The translations under genes and the position numbers were made by a program. The notes beneath the pieces are model-generated. The model did no database searches, was not told the DNA's origin, and saw only the letters and a program-made list of their open reading frames with translations. Below, in pieces: positions 59,201 to 64,000 of a DNA stretch of 64,000 nucleotides. The first letter of the stretch is position 1; every line of letters starts with the position of its first letter. This DNA is from Watersipora subatra (Eukaryota > Bryozoa > Gymnolaemata > Cheilostomatida > Watersiporidae), in the NCBI RefSeq assembly GCF_963576615.1, contig NC_088710.1, positions 3,886,001 through 3,950,000 on the forward strand. The letters are read 5' to 3'.

Positions 59201-62200
59201 GCATTGAACCAGTCGTCAGTGTCCTCTTCATCTTGATGTAAATAAGGATGTATAATGAAACAGGCGTAACAGCGGCTGTCTACTCTACGCAGGTTATGAA
59301 AATCATTACCGCACAGACATCTACTTTAATCAAAGATATTTTCTTTTAAAACAGTTTATAATCATGTTTGTGGCAGCAAAGTGGATGAACAGCAAATGCA
59401 GTCTTTTCATTGGAGCGGTGCAGACTAGTTTCCAGACACGACTAGCTAAAATAATTAGTTCTCTGCGCAATGTATTATTATGAAGTCCTTTTATGTTGCC
59501 TTAGAATTTTAAAGAACTTCGTTCAAAATAGTCCATTCGTGGAAAACATCAAAATAATTACTAATATGGTTATGAGTGCATTGTCTGTATTACAGTGCAC
59601 CCTCGGAATACGATTACCCTGATATACGATTTTTCACCTTACGAAGTGGAACATGATAATTTTTTCACCTCGCCATACGAATCTTATTTCACCATTTGAA
59701 TTCATCATATATTTCGCCCGAGATCAAATTTGGCAGTCGGTGTGCTTATTATGTACGTCAAAATAATAAAGACACTGAAATGCTGTTTGCCGAAAATAGT
59801 TTTACAATGCCTGAAAGAGACACGATGACAGAGTTGTGCCAGTTCAGCAATTCTTGTGTGTAGAACGGTAATACTTTTTATTTGAAACCAGTAGCAAAGT
59901 TGGAGTTGCGATCTCTTTAAAAAGAAAGATTTATTGGTTAGACAACTCACCTTGACTTGCTAACAAAAAGCCACTTCATTACGAAAACAGCATCGTTCTG
60001 GCTTTCTTGCCGAATGGGGTGGAAAGAGATTTTAAACGGGTTTGCTAAAAGTCATAGTAAAAGCGACAACAGAAACTGATAAGTGATAAATCTTTAGTGA
60101 TAAAAAATGAAATTCAGTGAAATAGTTGCAAATACATACTACAGCTTAGCTTCAATTGTGCGTTTTTAGTAAGCTAAACTTATTTGAGGTGAATTCAAAG
60201 TTTATGTTATACGTACGTCTGTCTTGAAGGTAAGAACTTCCTACGGTACGTACATGACAGATTTTATTGCAGATCATAGCCACTAAATACAATAAAGTTA
60301 CTATAGGTAACTATAGTTACTATAAATAACATACTAATTTGATACTTGTTTTTAATATGTACAGTACTTATATAAAATTTTGACGATTTCTATGAGTGTA
60401 TCTTTGCATTATATAATTACTATGGTTTCTATACCTCTACATATGATGCTAACCCTGGAATAAATCCAAATCGTATCCTGAGGGTGCGCTGCTGTATACA
60501 CAAAAAACTTATCCAGCTTATCGATGCTTCAACCAATCACGATTATTTCTAAAGTAAAGATCCTATGCTAGCCGTATGCGCCGATAAAGTTCTGTGGTAC
60601 TAAAGTCGCCTCTGATGTCAAACTCTACTCATGTGTTGCTAAAATATTTTACTTCTATAGACCTATACAAACTCATTGAGGGAGTGATATTGTAAGACAT
60701 GATTCGAAGGAGATGCGAGTGAAGTTAGTCCTTTATCTGTCTCGACAATGATTTAGCTTTGTTTAATATGATATTAGACAAAATAACTGAAAAATGGTGT
60801 TATCTGTTTCTGCAGGATCGGTTTAATGTATGGTTTAAAGGCCGTTGATTGGTCAATTCTCTAAACAACAATCTTTTTACACATCAAATCATTGGTCCAG
60901 ACTGTAGTTATCTTTGAGCCGTGATCCGATTTACTTGTACATTTTGGACAACTACAAGAAAACTGATGCCTCAAATGACCTGAAGTTTGGTGGTTCTACA
61001 TAAAAGGCTGCTTAACAAAGTAGTCTCAACAGAATGTTTCACCTAAACATGGCCAAAAAAGAGCTTTAAAATATTAACAAACAGCACAAGCTTGTCTGCT
61101 ATTTTCAGCTGCTATTAACTTATGAAAACATCCAAATTTTCTTTTTGAAACACATACATGAAGCCTCAGCAATTAAAATTTTGACTATTCATCGTGCAAA
61201 GGATAAGCTAAGGAAGACAAATCTAAAACTCGTTTCACCATTTAATCTAACCATAAAGAAGTTTATATTGTGTGAAGTTGTTGTCTCATGTCACACACCT
61301 CCTTTAATATTGCATTGACTGTCTCTGCTTCACCACCTTAAGTTGACATAACAGTAGCAGAGACTATATTACTGTTCAATTATAGCAAACATGGATTCTT
61401 TTCTGAGTAGAACTGGGTAAAACTAGTTTGCTGTTGCATCAGCTAAAATACAGAGGTAGCTATTTATATACACTAGCTCAATTAGCAGTACATGTTGGTT
61501 GTAGTTGACTTACCTTGCCAGTGTAAATGAGTTCAATTGTTTTTTGTATAATTCCCACATAATGTTGAGTATCGTTACAAGCTTCACCTTTAAGTAGTTG
61601 AAAGCAAGGTTTAGCTCTATAGAAAGCACTTTCCATAGAGTAAACATTTGTAAGCAACTTTGTGCAAGAATTGATCACAGCTTATGTCAATCGATTCCAA
61701 TCTATCTATATTGCTCTATATTTACACGCTGGTAAAACTTTGTAGCTTGTTCTTTGATAATTGCTCTAGAGTAAATTAGCTTTGTTTTGCATGTACTTTA
61801 CACTGAATATATGAAAAATACTTTTACTTTTTCACATTCCAAAACTGTAATTGGGCAAGTTATCGTGCCTTTCCAGCCGCTGATAGACTCCAGCAGGTTT
61901 TCAATGTGTTCCACTTTTGACTAAATAGACCTGATATACTGTTACAGGAGAGCAGCGATGATGGGGAGCTCTCTAGCAGTCCAGGAGCACGAGCTGCCAC
62001 TCCTCCCCACAGCCCCCTCACCTATCTCTCGCGAAACCCCAATGTTGACCCAGATTGGGACCAGTTTGCGGTGAAAGCGTCCACAGGTAATAATAAATCA
62101 CTGGTTGTTCTCACATGTCTGCCCTTGTAACTATTTTACTAAACAAGGATATTGTACCATCTTATTGACAGTTCATCTCTCATTGCGCAACAGTCTGTGT

Positions 62201-62901
62201 AAGAGTTTGTGAGTTCAATTACTTGTTTCTTAGCGACGAGGCATTCAAATGGAGAGATATACGGCATACCATCAATAGGTATGGTTCGAGTGAACTTGCA
62301 TGGCTTGATCTGTTGAGTGTTTTTCCTCATCTGTTTAATCGTCGCTTTGAGCAATGACCGAGAATAAGCAAGGTATAAGTTACAGATTGGCGCCGTTTGT
62401 TACACTCACAACAGCCTGTTGAAAGTAATAAAAAATTATTTTTTGATATTCACTGAGGCTGAATGTGCTACATTTGTGGAAAATAATTTTTGTTGTGGTA
62501 AACTGTACTGGCATCCACTACTGGCTGGCAGCGATTACCCCACTCACTTCATAAAGGTCAAGGCAAAGGTCAGCACTTGTAGTGATATGATCACCCTTTT
62601 GGGTTTCATCAAATCTTCAGTGTGAGTGTTTGCTCTTGATATAGCGCTGTTTGCTGTGTAGGAGTTGTCACTTCTTCACTTAAAGATGGACAAACAACTT
62701 TGACATAACATTTTAGAGAGTGATAAACCAATATTCTACTACATGGCTCTGATAGACATACTCACTCACTATGGAATGAAGAAGCGGACAGCTAATGCTG
62801 CCAAGCAAGTCAAACATGGGAGTGGCGCAGAAATATCGACTGTTAAACCTGAACAATACGCCAAGCGATTCACAGAGTTTGTCAGTAAAGTCATAATATA
62901 A
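38126..62901 (+). CDS. PIP4K2: Phosphatidylinositol 5-phosphate 4-kinase type-2 (type II PIP kinase), complete
   Basis: Nine exons (38126-38239, 41381-41478, 43835-43931, 51481-51636, 53311-53457, 53770-53922, 59050-59160, 61948-62086, 62717-62901) total 1200 nt, a 399-residue protein aligning end to end with human PIP4K2A-C (about 406-421). It phosphorylates PI5P at the 4-OH to make PI(4,5)P2. Landmarks: dimer-interface [12 protein letters not shown] (residues 27-38), [14 protein letters not shown] (72 on), ATP-binding Lys in YVIKTVT (K136), [22 protein letters not shown] (262-273), TPPHSP linker, catalytic Asp in MALIDIL (D352) and the activation loop [10 protein letters not shown], whose Ala-Glu (not the PIP5K pattern) marks a type II enzyme. 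The hinge motif is MKNVF instead of vertebrate TRNVF. Introns reach 7.5 kb and carry most of the mobile elements. Confidence 0.97.
39198..39330. mobile_element. Partial copy of the CTCGAG-rich TIR element
   Basis: It starts tatggcgccttccagtgcct, matching the left end of the element at 39726, and continues with cgttccatgttctcaactcg. It diverges after about 130 bp and has no matching right end. Confidence 0.75.
39726..40213. mobile_element. Non-autonomous TIR element (about 490 bp) made of CTCGAG palindromes
   Basis: The ends tatggcgccttacagtgc and its inverted counterpart gcactataaggcgccata, extended through the ccatgttctcaa side, form inverted repeats of about 45 bp. They are flanked by or begin with TA, consistent with a TA target as in Tc1/mariner-type MITEs. 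The interior is dense in aactcgagtt palindromes and could fold on itself. It lies in PIP4K2 intron 1. Confidence 0.82.
41381..41478 (+). CDS. PIP4K2: PIP4K2 exon 2
   Basis: Acceptor atttgcacag. It encodes [18 protein letters not shown] and [12 protein letters not shown], leaving in phase 2 at donor gtaggt. The split Lys is completed by the next exon. Confidence 0.95.
43835..43931 (+). CDS. PIP4K2: PIP4K2 exon 3
   Basis: Acceptor ttttttcctgtag. It encodes [18 protein letters not shown] and [14 protein letters not shown], phase 0, donor gtgagt. The minus-strand ORF over this exon is a shadow. Confidence 0.96.
44740..45150 (+). repeat. Dispersed repeat, copy 1 (pair with 48190-48595)
   Basis: Parallel similarity to 48190-48595 over about 400 bp: rtacaaayracaraaaa, then accaataa-type, aatatgtctrcaaa, ggaaagtagcc, tgttcaat and aaaacat. 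The copies are strongly diverged. The family is unknown. Confidence 0.72.
45209..45450. repeat. 38-bp minisatellite, six full copies plus a partial
   Basis: Units beginning gtatctaaaaagtgagccag start at 45209, 45247, 45285, 45323, 45361 and 45399, with a truncated unit at 45437. The copies are nearly identical. Confidence 0.95.
45542..46268. mobile_element. piggyBac-like degenerate element, 727 bp
   Basis: The termini are TCCTTTGGCTGGG and CCCAGCCAAAGGG. TTAA precedes the left end (45538-45541) and TTAG, one mismatch from TTAA, follows the right end (46269-46272). CCNTTTG-type ends with TTAA targets are piggyBac hallmarks. The interior has a short acidic stretch ([17 protein letters not shown]) like a piggyBac transposase N-terminus, broken by stops, so it is probably an internally deleted copy. 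Confidence 0.82.
46373..46480. repeat. Short inverted repeat related to 29813-29900
   Basis: The strand-reversed form of the 29.8-kb repeat (acattggtaaacattggc, then ttgatctcat) is followed after about 25 bp by the forward form (atgagatcaacacagtcaag). Together they form a foldback. Confidence 0.7.
46891..47777. mobile_element. Foldback element with about 130-bp inverted arms
   Basis: 46891-47020 and 47648-47777 are inverted copies. Both arms, read outward to inward, give rgttgacttgcaacaaaatt, then agttatttg, tcttactctgctgtgttgta and gcttttaaaagctcaaaaa (with differences). The spacer is about 630 bp. No target duplication was identified. Confidence 0.8.
48190..48595 (+). repeat. Dispersed repeat, copy 2 (pair with 44740-45150)
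   Basis: Direct-orientation partner of the 44.7-kb copy. The clearest shared block is ggaaagtagcc, then tgattta, ccttgtttgg and ttgttcaatca. Confidence 0.72.
48596..49340. mobile_element. Possible TIR element with cgtaagtc ends
   Basis: More GC-rich than its surroundings. The left end (attgacttccgaccgcg, then gacgtaagtcgat) and right end (cgtaagtcatctg, then gaggacttacggt) carry inverted related motifs. Both sides also contain similar aagccgc(a/g)cggc blocks. The ends are not defined. It includes a homopolymer run of about 17 G (49149-49165). Confidence 0.45.
50271..50399. repeat. (ACTAGT/ACTACT) palindromic microsatellite
   Basis: About 130 bp made only of actagt, actact and agtagt triplet-pairs. 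The sequence is largely self-complementary, with many ACTAGT sites, and can form alternative hairpins. Confidence 0.97.
50501..50572 (+). repeat. tRNA-like sequence with T-run, probable SINE head
   Basis: An A-box-like ggtggtagcgtgcc, an anticodon-arm-like stretch and a B-box-like agatcaaatcctg are followed by ctttttcc, a pol III stop. The acceptor stem pairs poorly, so it is tRNA-derived rather than a tRNA gene. Confidence 0.6.
51481..51636 (+). CDS. PIP4K2: PIP4K2 exon 4
   Basis: Acceptor ccctttttcag. 52 codons from [10 protein letters not shown] to HTLLAEYHQ, including the glycine-rich SGKSGARFF and the VIKT lysine. Phase 0, donor gtaagt. It follows a 7.5-kb intron. Confidence 0.96.
52388..52868. 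repeat. 22-bp minisatellite, about 21 copies
   Basis: A unit close to gtgttcatatgaggggagta (plus two bases) repeats with 22-bp spacing. Variants are aag, ata and att within the unit. It lies in PIP4K2 intron 4. Confidence 0.95.
53044..53259 (+). CDS. Exon-like ORF inside PIP4K2 intron 4 (unassigned)
   Basis: A good acceptor (aatatatttgcag, exon from 53050) opens a frame to TGA at 53257-53259 in phase 0, the phase in which PIP4K2 exon 4 leaves. It reads, for example, [36 protein letters not shown] and [11 protein letters not shown], which looks coding. It is absent from vertebrate PIP4K2. It could be an alternative last exon giving a truncated kinase, a piece of another gene, or chance. Confidence 0.35.
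   Translation: MQTVLTGLCSSDFKIAANLSKTKAGKHFTADKPSADDFLYFPIIFIGHVKLCQLNDEDTESRVLFMSDAER
53311..53457 (+). CDS. PIP4K2: PIP4K2 exon 5
   Basis: Acceptor ctgtgtttgcag. 49 codons from [19 protein letters not shown] to HTKYDIK, including the MKNVF hinge motif (residues 187-191). The donor gttaac is weaker than consensus. Confidence 0.95.
53770..53922 (+). CDS. PIP4K2: PIP4K2 exon 6
   Basis: Acceptor ctgtttgcag. 51 codons from [13 protein letters not shown] through [10 protein letters not shown] to TLALDVN. Donor gtatgt, phase 0. The same frame stays open past the donor into a Gly-Ser-coding minisatellite to TAA at about 54237. Confidence 0.96.
53976..54172. repeat. 15-bp minisatellite encoding Ser/Gly if translated
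   Basis: About 13 copies of agcggcagcggtagt lie about 50 bp past the exon 6 donor of PIP4K2, in that exon's frame. If the intron were retained it would add a Ser-Gly linker and then a short tail. Confidence 0.97.
54512..54716 (-). repeat. Second copy of the repeat forming MSL1 intron 1
   Basis: About 205 bp similar to 36447-36648 across its whole length, including the ctctaagctaataaa end and the gtagataatggct end. It sits in PIP4K2 intron 6 and, as oriented, cannot act as an intron boundary for PIP4K2. Confidence 0.75.
56965..57645. mobile_element. TIR element, 681 bp
   Basis: The left end TCACTAGGTTTCCCTGATGC, continuing gcagtacttcg, and the inverted right end (TCACTATGTTTCCATGATGC, continuing gcagtacttcg, read from the minus strand) give about 31 bp with two mismatches. 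No transposase and no clear target duplication, so the superfamily is unassigned. Confidence 0.82.
57700..57745. repeat. (CTA)n microsatellite
   Basis: Interrupted run of cta triplets in PIP4K2 intron 6. Confidence 0.95.
58666..58768. repeat. 48-bp direct duplication
   Basis: Two copies of aatcctttcaaaattgaaac/t, then attggccagatctga and cttctcgga, in tandem. Confidence 0.9.
59050..59160 (+). CDS. PIP4K2: PIP4K2 exon 7
   Basis: Acceptor tggaatgttgcag. 37 codons from [18 protein letters not shown] to ELEENGTN. Phase 0, donor gttagt. An ATG lies just before the acceptor but is intronic: the joined length matches the vertebrate protein exactly here. Confidence 0.95.
59593..60491. mobile_element. 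hAT-like MITE, 899 bp
   Basis: The ends CAGTGCACCCTCGGAATACG and, inverted, CAGCGCACCCTCAGGATACG form a TIR of about 23 bp with few mismatches. The flanks ctgtatta (59585-59592) and ctgtatac (60492-60499) resemble an aged 8-bp target duplication. There is no transposase ORF. It lies in PIP4K2 intron 7. Confidence 0.82.
61948..62086 (+). CDS. PIP4K2: PIP4K2 exon 8, acidic/Ser-Pro insert
   Basis: Acceptor ctgttacag. It encodes [39 protein letters not shown] and AVKAST. It holds the conserved TPPxSP motif of the variable kinase insert. Phase 1, donor gtaata. Confidence 0.92.
62717..62901 (+). CDS. PIP4K2: PIP4K2 exon 9, catalytic Asp and activation loop
   Basis: Acceptor cattttag. It completes a Glu codon, then [37 protein letters not shown] and [16 protein letters not shown] before TAA at 62899-62901. 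Confidence 0.96.
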
Positions 62902-62905
62902 TAAA
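62900..62905 (+). terminator. Possible polyadenylation signal of PIP4K2
   Basis: AATAAA overlaps the last two bases of the stop codon. Its nearness to the stop would leave a very short 3' UTR, so a later signal could be used instead. Confidence 0.35.
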
Positions 62906-63893
62906 TCCATCCAGCGAGTAGAATATCTTGCGGTTATTTTGCTCATATTTGACAGCATTTATATCTCCAATAGTATTCATGGTTTACTCTGCATTTATTC
63001 GTCATACTCACCACCCTCTTTTGTAATTACCAACATCTGCACTTTTTCTGTTCAATTTTATAGTCTACATAAGCCGAATTTTAATCCTACCATTTTATTG
63101 TTAAGAAGTTGTCTACTCTCTGTGTTGCTGCAATTTGTTTGAAATTCATTATCTGTCAAACCATAGTTAACCCAAAACCTGTTATAGCTTGGTGAAATTG
63201 TCATTCTTAAGTCTCCGGAAGAATTTGGTTATTGCCGAATTACTCACCATTGCCCATTTCATTGCTCTTCCATGTCTTATTGTTTGTACAGTCACGAGCA
63301 CAATACCTATATGATACAGATAGTGGCTTGTCTACATGTGCAATATTTATCTTTGTATTGTAACATTGCAAATATAACTTTTGTAAATGTGCTCTTTAGT
63401 ATACGACTCTCTGGAAAGGAAACCCCACAAAGTCAATCTAGAATGTTCCTTTAAGAGATTCAAATGAGATTTAAATGCACCTTGTTTATTAAAGATATAC
63501 ATCAGCAAAACCCAGGGTATTTACTGTATGTCTAGTCACAGCTTGCTACTAGGCTATCCGGTGGACTGAGCCACAGTCCATATCAGAAGCGGTTTGTTGA
63601 CAAAGAACTACAATTATACTGAGTACATATACAAAGAACTTTGGCGAATGCGGAATACCTGATAAGAAAGTACTGTAACGGAAAGGTAAATAGAGGATCG
63701 GAGAGTAATATCTTAGTGTTCCTAAGCTTGCTATTGGCAAATAATAGCTTTACAAAATAGTATTGTAGGATTTATAGATAGATTCGTTGGGAATTAACAA
63801 TCTTGTTGACCGGAAAGACAAGTATTTTAAACCTTGCACCGTAGTTACAAGTCATGTCTGGTGCTTTTGTTACACTAAGTATAGGAGGGCAAA
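62906..63893. other. 3' flank of PIP4K2, nothing recognised
   Basis: AT-rich sequence with only short random-looking ORFs. It may contain the PIP4K2 3' UTR. Confidence 0.4.
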
Positions 63894-64000
63894 ATGATTA
63901 ATGCAACCCAAGCGATTCGGTCTATCTGTGATGGAGTCGCAAGATTAACGGGGCTGCATAGTGAATTTTTCACATGCGGTTTTGCCCTTGCGGTGGTATT
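63894..64000 (+). CDS. Open frame running off the right edge (unassigned)
   Basis: An ATG at 63894 opens 35 codons without a stop to the end of the window, reading MINATQAIRSICDGVARL, then HSEFFTCGFALAVV. An in-frame TAG sits four codons upstream, so this ATG would be the start. AGGAGG lies 5 nt before the ATG, which resembles a bacterial ribosome site but may be chance in animal DNA. Too short to assign. Confidence 0.25.
   Translation, partial: MINATQAIRSICDGVARLTGLHSEFFTCGFALAVV

Overview
The window is nuclear DNA of an invertebrate animal. It is AT-rich and most of it is intron, intergenic sequence or repeats. Four genes were recognised or reconstructed by hand from splice sites, reading phase and protein families; a fifth is cut by the left edge. 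Every annotated intron starts GT and ends AG, and the exon phases are consistent within each model. Single orthologues of human genes (PSMA7, BLOC1S1, MSL1, PIP4K2), a decayed CR1/Jockey-type LINE and tRNA-like SINE heads suggest a marine spiralian such as a bryozoan or mollusc, but the exact group cannot be fixed from this sequence.

Layout. 740-841 (-): first coding exon of proteasome alpha-7 (PSMA7), with the rest off the left edge. 1560-4140: dead LINE carrying a nested hAT-type MITE. 6686-8909 (+): BLOC1S1 (four exons, possibly three further 3' exons to 10413). 10654-30527 (-): an eight-exon gene for a 402-residue Pro/Tyr/Trp-rich protein that I could not assign. It ends tail-to-tail with BLOC1S1, and its introns hold a 31-bp minisatellite and a 36-monomer, 53-bp satellite with higher-order structure. 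35030-37485 (-): MSL1 (coiled coil plus PEHE domain; the 3' end was not found). 37486-38125: head-to-head promoter interval. 38126-62901 (+): complete nine-exon PIP4K2, a type II phosphatidylinositol-phosphate kinase of 399 residues. Its introns carry several terminal-inverted-repeat elements (TA-flanked, piggyBac-like, hAT-like), a foldback element, dispersed repeats and minisatellites. 63894-64000: an open frame running off the right edge.

The genes are unrelated housekeeping, chromatin and lipid-signalling genes; only MSL1 and PIP4K2 look linked, by a shared promoter interval. The observations most worth following are: MSL1 intron 1, which coincides almost exactly with a dispersed repeat also found in a PIP4K2 intron (introner-like); the 53-bp satellite with an 848-bp higher-order unit and no indels; the unassigned 402-residue gene with a possible alternative last exon; the MKNVF motif of PIP4K2 where vertebrate enzymes have TRNVF; and minisatellites of 15- or 18-bp units that stay open in frame behind exons.
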